A DNA stretch of 64,000 nucleotides from Pseudomonas farris (lineage in GTDB: Bacteria > Pseudomonadota > Gammaproteobacteria > Pseudomonadales > Pseudomonadaceae): assembly GCF_019145235.1 (NCBI RefSeq), contig NZ_JAHSTV010000005.1:62001-126000 (forward strand). Reading direction: 5' to 3'. A model generated the notes under the pieces. The model had not been told where the DNA came from, made no database searches, and saw nothing but the letters and a program-made list of their open reading frames with translations. Below are positions 55,047 through 63,000 of the stretch, piece after piece. Each line of letters opens with the position of its first letter. The stretch's first letter is position 1. The position numbers and the translations under genes were made by a program.

Positions 55047-55973
55047 TCACTGGCACAGCGGAAGGATCGGCCGCTCACTCATGAACGCCTCCAGACGCGA
55101 GCGCAGCCAGCGTTCGGCGGGATCGCTGTCGACATGACTGAGCCAGACCATGGACAGGTCCAGGGTCGGCGTCTTGAACGGAAACGGTTCCTTGAACAGT
55201 TGGCCGGACGCGGCCATCGCTTCGGCCGTGTAATCCGGCAGGCTGGCGATCAGGTCGGTGCCGGCGAGCAAGGCCGGCAATGAGCTGTATTGCGGCACCG
55301 AGAGCACCACATGACGAGTGCGGCCGATTTCCGCCAGCCACTCATCGGCGTAGCCACTGACATTGGCGGTGTGAGACACCAGCACATGTGGCCGCGAGCA
55401 ATATTCATCGAGGGTCAGCGGTGTATCCGATGCGTCTGCACGCAAAATACTGGGCTGAATGTGTCGCAGCAATTTGCGCTTGGCGTTGGCGGGCAACCCG
55501 CGGGTCTGGCTGATACCAACGGTGATATCGCCAGACGCCAGCAGGTCGGGAATGCGCCAGTAGTCGACATGCTGGACCACGAACACCACCTTCGGTGCTT
55601 CCTGGCGCAATGCACGCAACAGCGGCGGGAGCAGACCGAACTCGACATCGTCCGACAGCCCGATGCGAAACGTCATGGTGCTGCTGAGCGGATCGAAATC
55701 ATGGGTCAGGCTCAAGGCCACCGACAGCGAATCCAGTGCCGGTGACAGGTGCAGAATAATTTCCTCGGCCCGCGCCGTCGGCTCCATGCGATGGCCGACC
55801 CGAATGAACAGCGGATCATTGAACATCGTCCGCAAGCGGTTCAGCGCCGCACTGATCGTCGGCTGACCGAGGAACAGCTTCTCCGCCACTCGCGTGACGT
55901 TGCGCTCGAGCATCAATGTCTCGAACACCACCATCAGGTTGATGTCGGCCTTGCGCAGTTCGTTGCGATTCAT
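55047..55973 (-). CDS. LysR-family transcriptional regulator
   Basis: 308 residues from ATG 55973; the longer TTG start adds seven residues without support. The HTH (RKADINLMVVFETLMLERNV ... GQPTISAALNRLRTMF) places it in the NodD-like group. The effector domain is complete. It is not a close copy of the two LysR proteins to its left. Target unknown; the CHMI-like gene follows on the same strand. Confidence 0.9.
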   Translation of the reverse strand: MNRNELRKADINLMVVFETLMLERNVTRVAEKLFLGQPTISAALNRLRTMFNDPLFIRVGHRMEPTARAEEIILHLSPALDSLSVALSLTHDFDPLSSTMTFRIGLSDDVEFGLLPPLLRALRQEAPKVVFVVQHVDYWRIPDLLASGDITVGISQTRGLPANAKRKLLRHIQPSILRADASDTPLTLDEYCSRPHVLVSHTANVSGYADEWLAEIGRTRHVVLSVPQYSSLPALLAGTDLIASLPDYTAEAMAASGQLFKEPFPFKTPTLDLSMVWLSHVDSDPAERWLRSRLEAFMSERPILPLCQ

Positions 55974-56079
55974 CCATTGCACCCCGATCCCCAAGACTTG
56001 GATGACAGTTTAGGGAGGTGTCGTAATCGGCGTCTATGCAGGCTGGCAAATGACCTGATCCATAAAAACAGGGAGCCCG

Positions 56080-56111
56080 AAAAAACGAAGCTGCTCTGAC
56101 TGAGCAGCTTC
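56080..56111 (-). terminator. Rho-independent terminator of the DUF1508 gene
   Basis: On the minus strand GAAGCTGCTC, five-base loop, GAGCAGCTTC, then GTTTTTT. A perfect ten-base stem with a T-run, 14 bases past the stop codon. Confidence 0.93.
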
Positions 56112-56124
56112 ACCGCCCTGGAGC

Positions 56125-56316
56125 CTATATCTCCTTGACCGGGGTCTGATCATGAGTCCCTTTGATCAAACTGATGGCATGCACGCAATCAGACTTGTTG
56201 ACGTAAGCCTCCCCACTGGCAATCGTTTCATGATTCCCCGCCCGCAAACGCCAGCGCCATTGGCCCTTGCCGGTTTGTGCGATACCACGGGTTTGCCTGT
56301 AAATCTCAAAATACAT
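56125..56316 (-). CDS. DUF1508 (YegP-like) small protein
   Basis: 63 residues: YFEIYRQTRG, GQWRWRLRAGNHETIASGEAY, then KSDCVHAISLIKGT, the typical one-repeat YegP domain. Strong AAGGAG site six bases before ATG 56316 and a clear terminator behind. Function unknown; members are induced under stress in some bacteria. Confidence 0.9.
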   Translation of the reverse strand: MYFEIYRQTRGIAQTGKGQWRWRLRAGNHETIASGEAYVNKSDCVHAISLIKGTHDQTPVKEI

Positions 56317-56767
56317 TGATCGCTCCTTGCGACTGCTGATTACGACAGATCAGTGACCTGCGAAACCAGAGTAGATGAGGAATTTTTGAGGCAATGTCTT
56401 TCAATGTGAGGGGATATTTCGAAGAAAAACCCTTGATTCGCGGGACGACCAATAGATACGGGGGGCGGTAATTAAAGAGACTCGGCGGAGTCAGTTTTCC
56501 CGTAAATATGCATATTTTTCTTACGCTGCTATGCCGATTCATCCGACACTGGAAGCAATCAGGGGCTTGGGCGAGCGCGCTGTGTAGTAAATGAAAACGG
56601 GCGACTATAAGTTCGCCCGTTTCACGCTCCAATAGAGACAGCGCCGCTAGTACCCTCCGTGGAAGGATCCCGGATTGACTCGCATCGCCCCAGCCATTGG
56701 TTCTCTGGATATACTGGGCCTGCTTCACAAGCTCAAATATCCACCCCATATTCAGTTCATGGATCGA
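56317..56767. other. AT-richer intergenic region with one hairpin
   Basis: No coding frame is convincing. AAACGGGCGA, eight bases, TCGCCCGTTT (56595-56622) is a perfect ten-base palindrome that may end a lost transcript. The region marks the start of the variable segment. Confidence 0.45.
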
Positions 56768-57260
56768 ATGAAAACATATCTCACTCTTCCGTTAGCAATG
56801 ACTCTCGCTTTTGTAATGACCGGTTGTGGCAGCCGCCAAGCGAGTGTTCAACCCTCCTCCAAGCCGGTGGCCCCACTGGCATCGGATGAGCATCATGCAA
56901 GCCTTACCTTCCGCACCCTCGGCGGCGGCGGGGATCATCCTGTCAGCTATTCCCTGGGCCCCGCCAATGCGAGCGCGTACTTTGGTAGAGGCCGAAAAAA
57001 ACCTGAAAGTGAATGCTGTGGTGAAAAGGCAGATAGCCACCCTCAACGGTATTCCCATGCATTCATTGTTCGGCTACTCCATAACGCCGCAGCCTGCCCC
57101 ACTTGTATTCACACCGAAACCGCATAAGAACTACCTCATCGAAACGGTGATCGCGGATAACTACATCATGAAGGTTTATGAAATTTCCACGACGGGTGAG
57201 CGCAAAGAGGTGAGTGTGACTGTTGGCGCTGATGGAGACCTGACCCAACCTGCCGATTGA
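56768..57260 (+). pseudogene. Lipoprotein gene split between two frames at an A7 run
   Basis: The frame from ATG 56768 encodes a lipoprotein signal (LAFVMTGC, lipid Cys20) and a mature part up to SYSLGPANASAYF. Sensible protein then continues in another frame (LVEAEKNLKVNAVVKRQIAT ... YSITPQPAPLVFTPKPHKNY) to the stop at 57260. Going from the first to the second frame needs a -1 shift, and a run of seven A at 56995-57001, in the phase A-AAA-AAA, lies exactly where the switch is possible. It may be an indel mutation, a base-calling error, or programmed slippage. Unshifted, the first frame ends at 57127. Function unknown. Confidence 0.6.
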
Positions 57261-57467
57261 AATCTAAATCAGAGAGAAAGGGTACATAGGGCAAACGAGG
57301 GGTAGGCCATATTTTATCGAAGAGGCAATGCCACTTACTCAAAAAAACTTGGTCCGCCCCTGAGAAATCCCCGATTTTTCTTACGATAAATCAAGAAGTT
57401 GGGAATTGAAGAGACCTGCATGGGTCGGCAGCTTGTATTGCACCACACAAAACAAGATCCCGATCCC

Positions 57468-58320
57468 ATGCAGGCCATCCGATTCTTACACTGCGCGCTC
57501 GCCCAAGCACTTCCCTCTGTCCATTCTCGTCGTCTGAAAACATTGATGTGTTGTGTCAGCGCATTACTCCAAGGACGTAGGCTCACTCTGACGGGGCTTG
57601 GTCGATTCATGTCAGGTAAGGCCTACCCCAAACACGCCATCAATCGAGTCGATCGGTGGCTGGGTAATCGGCATCTGCAAACCGAGCGCTCGCTGTTTTA
57701 CTTGGTCATGTTGCGAGCCTTGCTGGGGTCGTTGAGACATCCGTTGATCCTGGTCGATTGGTCACCGATCGATGCGGCTGGAGAGTTCTTTTTGTTGCGC
57801 GCGGCCATTCCTTTGGCAGGACGTTCGTTCCCCATTTACGAGAGCGTTCATGAGCGCGAGTGTTGTCCGAAATATCAAAAACGGTTGCTGCAAACGTTGG
57901 CCGAAATGTTCCCCAAAGACTGTGTTCCGATCCTTGTAGCTGATGCAGGTTTTCGCCGGCCATGGATCAAAGCCGTCGAGGCGCAAGGCTGGTATTACGT
58001 GGGGCGAGTGCGTAACCGCGACCTCTACCGCAACGACGCACACACTTGGCTACCGGTTAAAAACCTCTATGCCCTGGCATCCTCCTCACCCAAATCACTG
58101 GGTCGGATCGAGATGACCCGAAGCGCTCCGCACTTCATCCATTTGTACTGCATCAGGCATTCGGCAAAGGGGCGAAAACATCAGCGTGGTCACCGGTTCA
58201 ATCGCCAAAAACAAACTCAGCAGGCACTCGGCCAATCGTGAACGAGAGCCTTGGTTATTGGCCAGCAAGTCCTTCAAAGCCCAGGTCGTGCAGGAATGTT
58301 TGCAAGCCCCGCGCTCCTCT
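57468..58320 (+). pseudogene. IS4-family transposase, N-terminal part, frameshifted
   Basis: From ATG 57468 (MQAIRFLHCALAQALP) the protein follows DDE transposases of the IS4 group: LVDWSPIDA carries the first Asp and ILVADAGFRRPW the second. At about 58225-58235 the frame is lost (stop at 58241), and NREREPWLLAS, the expected continuation, appears one base out of phase until a stop at 58320. The third acidic residue is missing, so it is inactive. The upstream gap 57261-57467 shows no gene. Confidence 0.85.
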
Positions 58321-58447
58321 TAACTTACTTTCTTTACATGAACATATGTAACAAGACGACTGTTAGCGTCATAGCACACAGTCACCACTCGTCCATCAGT
58401 TAAAAACTCATAACCTGGGCTGGTAGGAGCGACACCAGGAATACGTA
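58321..58447 (-). pseudogene. C-terminal fragment of an unidentified protein
   Basis: The minus strand reads RIPGVAPTSPGYEFLTDGR then VVTVCYDANSRLVTYVHVKK and a stop at 58321. It has natural protein wording but no start: coding sense ends abruptly near 58447. It could be the end of a polymorphic toxin or another recombined gene; not recognised. Confidence 0.4.
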
Positions 58448-58588
58448 TAGAGGGCACATCGCGCACGGGTTGGCCAAACATGCCAAAGGCGCAGACGTGC
58501 AGCAAATCGCCCACGCAGCGGCCATGCTGCTGCGTGATGGCTGCGATGTGACGGATGTGTTGGGGCGCCAGATTCGGGCGCAGCACTG
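58448..58588 (+). pseudogene. C-terminal fragment, HAKGADVQQIAHAAAMLLRD type
   Basis: Open plus-strand frame with protein-like sequence ending MLLRDGCDVTDVLGRQIRAQ-H and TGA at 58588; no start codon or ribosome site. A diverged relative of its last 20 residues occurs at 61310-61391. Family unknown. Confidence 0.4.
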
Positions 58589-58685
58589 AAGTAACGCACA
58601 CACATTTCCCGCACGTTGCGGGGAAGGAGCAACTGAGCCTCAGGCCGTGCGTGCAAAATCTTGCAAAACGATAGTGCTCAACACC

Positions 58686-58722
58686 GTACCCCGCGATAAC
58701 CATGTACCTCATCGCGGGGTAC
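58686..58722. repeat. Perfect 12-base inverted repeat
   Basis: GTACCCCGCGAT, 13 bases, ATCGCGGGGTAC. It has a terminator-like stem but only a weak T-rich tail (GATTTATTT). Confidence 0.6.
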
Positions 58723-58797
58723 GATTTATTTGAGAGTAAGGCTCGTTTTCAGAGTGTGCTCAATGACGGAGCCTTCCAAGCCGCAATCAATCTGCAC

Positions 58798-59117
58798 CCA
58801 AAAGGGGACACCTATTAGCCGGTCTCAAGTCAAGGTTAGGTGCTGTAGCTGATCTCATTGGCCAACTACATCATTTTCTTAACGGGTTTGCAGGCCCGCG
58901 AAGCGGGTCATGAACATTGCTTTCAAAGCAACAGCCTTAAACATCGAAGGGTGTTGTCGCTGTGGCGACTGGGCTTGGAATACTGGCACAGCGGACGCGG
59001 CTCAGACTCTCGAAAAGCCTTGGAGAGATTTGAGCACGCGTTGCGAGACGAGGTGCATCAGCAGACGCAGGCGTTGGAGTAGATTTGTGGGGACCCCTCA
59101 GAATCCGTCCCCTTTCT
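58798..59117 (+). mobile_element. Internally deleted IS remnant with transposase C-terminus
   Basis: Bounded by AAAAGGGGACACCTATT at the left and its rough inverse AATCCGTCCCCTTTCT at the right. Inside, a frame ending at 59082 reads FLTGLQAREAGHEH, FQSNSLKHRRVLSLWRLG and ERFEHALRDEVHQQTQALE, which fits the C-terminal end of IS4-type transposases. It may be the far end of the element whose N-terminal part lies at 57468, or a second related element. Confidence 0.5.
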
Positions 59118-59165
59118 GTCCTTTTCCATATTTGTTCGTGACCTATCCTTTGTAGCTCCAGAACA

Positions 59166-59468
59166 TTAGTACTTGAAATTTGTTTTTACTTCGCCACCAC
59201 GCCTATAGGACATGACAAATGAAGTCCAGTTTTCACCACGCTTTCTAGAGTTTTCTTTTAATCGCTTTACCAGACTATATAGAACCGCGCCATCGAAATC
59301 AGTTTCGACATTTGTCACCTCCACCCCATTATTTTCAACCACGAGCTCTTCCTCCGAATAGCCGTCACCCACCTCAACTTCGTAACGAAAAGAGTCATAA
59401 CCATGCACAATACCAGCCTCTATCAGTGCAAAAATTTCTTTTGCCAACTCTATATCTTCAATAATCAC
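59166..59468 (-). CDS. Orphan immunity protein, YezG/DUF600-like
   Basis: 100 residues, acidic, from GTG 59468. It starts inside the stop codon of the toxin fragment (GTGA overlap), the coupling expected for a toxin/immunity pair. The C-terminal W-SFVMSYRRGGEVKTNFKY and overall size resemble YezG-family immunity proteins of polymorphic toxin systems. The gene looks intact although its toxin is broken. AT-rich codon use differs from the core genome. Confidence 0.65.
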   Translation of the reverse strand: MIIEDIELAKEIFALIEAGIVHGYDSFRYEVEVGDGYSEEELVVENNGVEVTNVETDFDGAVLYSLVKRLKENSRKRGENWTSFVMSYRRGGEVKTNFKY

Positions 59469-59674
59469 TCTATAACCTCCGGAATTTTTTTAGCCTCATT
59501 TTCAAAGCGCAAAGTCTTACTCTTGCCATCTATTGTATAGTCAATTCCATCGTGTCGGGCCTCGCCGAACCAGGGTCCGTGCGATTAAACTTTATAGCAG
59601 TCGGACCAACAGTTTTAGAAGGATCATTTAAAGCCTCCTTTATTCTATTTTCATAGAACACCTTATAGGCCGAG
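59465..59674 (-). pseudogene. Frameshifted toxin C-terminus of a CDI/polymorphic toxin
   Basis: Immediately after the haemagglutinin fragment, another frame reads DENFNNSAYKVFYENRIKEA ... KTVGPTAIKFNRTDP, and after one more shift WFGEARHDGIDYTIDGKSKT and LRFENEAKKIPEVIE to a stop at 59465. At least two frame changes separate it from the upstream adhesin, so no full toxin is made. AT-rich like the immunity gene. Probably a displaced CdiA-CT tip. Confidence 0.6.
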
Positions 59675-61300
59675 TTATTGAAATTCTCGTCCTGTGGAAA
59701 CCATCACAGGTCCCACCCTGGCTACACGCCTGTCCGATTGCTCGGCGGCAGTGATCTTCAGATCTCGGGCAGCGCGCAATGTGGTGTCGTTGCCGCTCTT
59801 GAGCACACCACCGGTGTTGGCGATGTCCCGTCCGGCACCCAGCGTCAGATCATTGCTCGCCTCGATCCGCGCCGCGTTGTCGGCAAAGTCGCGTTGTTCG
59901 GTCTTGTAGCCGGTGCTGCTGGCGTGGCGGGTGATGGTGCGTTCATTGCTCACGTCACCGGCCAGGGCGACGACGTTGACATCCCGCCCAGCAATAATGC
60001 CGCCGGCCCGGTTAGTGAGGTTATTGCTCGCCAGCGCCTCAAGCCGATTGCCCGCTTCCAGCAAGCCGCTGTTAACCAGGCTGTCGCCAGCCGTGGCCCT
60101 CAGGTTGCTGGAGGCGCGCAGGGTGCCAACGTTGTTCAGGTTTTTACCGGCGATCAGGCTCACATCAGCGCCCTGGATCAACGCACCATTGGCCGCCAGG
60201 CGGTTGTTGGTCTGGGCCATGTACAACACCGGTACCAGAACCTGTTCGTTGTTCACGGTCCGGGTTTCCATCCAGACGATATCGTGGGTCAGGGCCGCAA
60301 CCTGTTCGGCGCTCAGACTGACGCCCAGGGACAGGTTGAGGGCGTCCTTGCTGGCGATGGCGTTGTTCATCAGGTACTTGAACATGCCGTCGTCTGAGGT
60401 CTGGCCGTCGAGGAAGCGTTGGCCGGTGCGGGCGATCACCGCCTGTTGGATCAGGCGTTGTTCGTAGAAGCCATCCCCCAGGCGCTTGGCGGCGAGGTCC
60501 GGATCGTAGCCCAGGTTTGTCAGCAGGTAATCCGAGCTCATGAACCGGCGCATGTCGGTCAGCGCCGGGTTGGTCTCGATCAGGTACTTGTGCGGACTGG
60601 ACCTGATCGAATTGTCAGGCAGCCCGCGCACCTGCAGCAGGCCAGCGCCCTGGGTCGGCGTGGTCGAGCCGTCGCCGCTCATGCGGAACAGGCCGTTTTG
60701 CCCGGTTGGCAAGTCAAAACCCGGCAAGGCCAGCGGATCGACCTGCTGTTGGGTCAGGTTCGGGGCTAGCTGCCGATTGACGCTGATGCGGGTCGAGAAG
60801 GCATTGTCGGACTGGGTGTCGGTACGCGGCCCGGCGCCGACGTAGTTGTAGCCGCCACGCACGACGCGGTTGTCGGCGTTGCCCTGGGTGCGGATATCGA
60901 CCGCGCCGCCAGCCTGGATAATGGCCGCGTAGGTCTGGCTATCGGTGGAGGCCGTTTGAGTGCGAAGCGAAGGGATTTCGCGCTCGGTCATGCCGATGAA
61001 GCGGCTCATCGCCGCTTCGAGGCCTCCCAGGTCGTTGGCGTTGTAACCGGGGCTCTGCAGCCAGTATTTGTTGGTGAAGTCATTCGCGGCGGCGCGCCAG
61101 CCACGCGGGTGGCGCGTGCGTTCGGACCTGAAGGTGCGCGAGGTTTCGGTCTCGCCGGTTTCGATGCCGATGTTGTTCAAGCTGACGAGATTGGCGGTCA
61201 ATGCGCCGCCGACGCCGATGCTGCTGCTCCGGTTGGTCAGGGTGTCGCCCTGGATATTCAGGTTGCCGCCGGTGGTGATGCTGGAGGCGGCACTTTTTCC
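59675..61300 (-). pseudogene. Filamentous haemagglutinin/CdiA internal fragment
   Basis: Over 500 codons of TPS exoprotein sequence: FHA repeat wording such as SSITTGGNLNIQGDTLTNRS, NNRLAANGALIQGADVSLIA, NLNNVGTLRASSNLRAT and NDLTLGAGRDIANTGGVLKS, plus the pre-repeat domain NDFTNKYWLQSPGYNANDLG. It lacks signal peptide, TPS domain and a fused toxin. The frame is closed upstream near 61300 and ends at a premature stop at 59675. An internal ATG-type start at 61201 exists but has no biological sense. Left over from recombination with the CdiA gene at the right edge. Confidence 0.75.
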
Positions 61301-61309
61301 GATTTATGC

Positions 61310-61391
61310 AACAATGCTGATGATAGCGCTGCGCGACGGGTGCTATGTGATGGATGTGATTGGGAGACGGCTGCGGAACAAATGGAAATGA
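61310..61391 (+). pseudogene. C-terminal fragment related to the one at 58448
   Basis: The plus-strand frame ending TMLMIALRDGCYVMDVIGRR then LRNKWK and TGA parallels AMLLRDGCDVTDVLGRQIRA at 58520-58588 (shared LRDGC.V.DV.GR..R). No start is visible. The two fragments flank the orphan haemagglutinin/immunity block. Confidence 0.4.
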
Positions 61392-61428
61392 ACGATCTTG
61401 GATCGCCCATTTCCATTCGACTCAGGTG

Positions 61429-61983
61429 TTAAGGCAAACTTGCGACAGGAATACGCTCCTGCGGCTGGGTGACATCGTAGACATGCTGTTCACAACGATC
61501 ACCCACAAACTGAAACTCCACCAGATAGACCTTGCTTCGCTCCGGTGTAAAAGTGCTTCTGAGTGGGCCGCAGCGGTAGCCAGTCCCGATGCTCTCGCCG
61601 CTGGCATAGCCCGACACCTCAAACGGCTGATCAGGGTCGGCTTGTACTTCCAACTGCGGGAAGTGCTTCAAGGTTACGCTGTGGACCGTCTCGTTGACTT
61701 TGGCAATCCAGCCAAACACCTTACCCCGACCGGTATCCGCTACGGTTCCCTGCACATCCATGCGTTGGTCAGGATCCGCTGCGCGCCTGATCGAAAACTC
61801 TACTGGAAAGGTGTTACCCGAGGCTTTCATGATGACCTTGGCGTGCTGGGCATCGACGGTTACTTTATCCTGGCGCAGTTGGATACCGTCGCTGAGCAGG
61901 TTAGGAGAAGAATCCCGTACGTTGGACTTACAACCTGACAATGTCAGAATCAGGCTTAACATTAGTAGTGAAGTTCTTTTCAT
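61429..61983 (-). CDS. Lipoprotein of unknown function
   Basis: 184 residues from ATG 61983 (TTGGAG site five bases upstream). Signal peptide with lipobox LTLSGC, lipid Cys18. The mature part has beta-strand character and two further cysteines (YRCGPL and GDRCEQH) that could form a disulfide. It lies between two toxin/immunity blocks on the same strand; lipoproteins in such places can be immunity factors, but nothing proves it here. Confidence 0.7.
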   Translation of the reverse strand: MKRTSLLMLSLILTLSGCKSNVRDSSPNLLSDGIQLRQDKVTVDAQHAKVIMKASGNTFPVEFSIRRAADPDQRMDVQGTVADTGRGKVFGWIAKVNETVHSVTLKHFPQLEVQADPDQPFEVSGYASGESIGTGYRCGPLRSTFTPERSKVYLVEFQFVGDRCEQHVYDVTQPQERIPVASLP

Positions 61984-62180
61984 GAACACTCCAAGTACAT
62001 CATTAAAAATTACTTTCCGCCCGACTGTATTGTCTCAGGAGCTGACCGCGCTACCCGTTATTTTCATCTAGTCGGCAGCTTCAAACGATGAAAAATGGTA
62101 CAACCTTATTTATGAAACAAGCAAAACAAATAAATCTTCCACTTTTTCTTTCCGTTCCATTTACACGTTCTTTACTGCAC

Positions 62181-62996
62181 TCAATAGCTTCCAGCACCAA
62201 CGTCAGCAACGGATAGCCAAGACGTAACAACACAATTAAAAGCCTCATCGCTGGTGCGAGCCTGCAGCTCAACAATTGCCCTTCTTGCATCAGCAATCAA
62301 CCAACCCGTCGAGTTCAATGTCAGCCATGCATAGTCCAGACGACTCGCCGACATGAAACCTTCGAATAGCGTCGTTTTTTCCTGAGCCGGGTCAAACCAG
62401 CCAGGCAAGTTTGAACCCTCTGGGACTCTCATATTCCTATTTAGAATCTCAAAGGAGCAGCTAGTTTCCCACCAGTTTCCATTGGCGAACTCATTGGGAA
62501 ACCCTCCCATATAGGGAGTACCGTCACAGGAGATACAGTCGAGGGGAGTTAATGTTTTAAATAGCTCCGCTTTGGGAAAACCCTTGGGGTCATCACCCGT
62601 TTTCAAGGAGACTGCATCAAGCTCCGACAAACTCTCAAGTCCCACCCTCGCGGCGAACTGTTCAAGACCTAACGTCACCCCATCATCCAGACTGATCGCC
62701 ATCATCGCAACGACTCCAAACAGTTGTGAAGAAGTCCTGGCGATCTCAGTCGTCATACGATCGGAGCTTATGTACATTTTTACAAAGCAAGGTTCCCGCT
62801 CCACGAACCAGTGCTTCCAATACCCAATATAGGTAGGGCGAGAGCCGTCACTCCAGATTGGGATCAGCGCAGGCGGGAAACCAAACCATTGAGCAGGAGC
62901 CTCCAAAGTGCAAACGGGTGGCCTGATTTTTCCGGCAGCACACGCTACCACCGCATCCGGCAGATTCAGAGCTTTAAGCGCGTTTTCAAAGTTCAT
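62181..62996 (-). CDS. Predicted immunity protein of the adjacent CdiA toxin
   Basis: 271 residues from ATG 62996, four bases after the CdiA stop, so translation is nearly continuous. No signal peptide and no enzyme motif; the sequence contains many aromatic residues (APAQWFGFPPALIPIW, GYWKHWFVEREPCF). Position directly behind a CDI toxin gene is the main argument for an immunity role. It is larger than most CdiI proteins. Family not recognised. Confidence 0.55.
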   Translation of the reverse strand: MNFENALKALNLPDAVVACAAGKIRPPVCTLEAPAQWFGFPPALIPIWSDGSRPTYIGYWKHWFVEREPCFVKMYISSDRMTTEIARTSSQLFGVVAMMAISLDDGVTLGLEQFAARVGLESLSELDAVSLKTGDDPKGFPKAELFKTLTPLDCISCDGTPYMGGFPNEFANGNWWETSCSFEILNRNMRVPEGSNLPGWFDPAQEKTTLFEGFMSASRLDYAWLTLNSTGWLIADARRAIVELQARTSDEAFNCVVTSWLSVADVGAGSY

Positions 62997-63000
62997 GTTT

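Noticed and set aside
56306..56749. 147-codon minus-strand open frame in the gap after the DUF1508 gene
   Set aside because: Overlaps the DUF1508 ribosome binding site, includes a palindrome, and has no coding character.
59675..61201. Intact haemagglutinin gene starting at 61201
   Set aside because: FHA-type coding sense continues upstream of that codon to about 61300, and there is no signal peptide or TPS domain, so it is an internal fragment.
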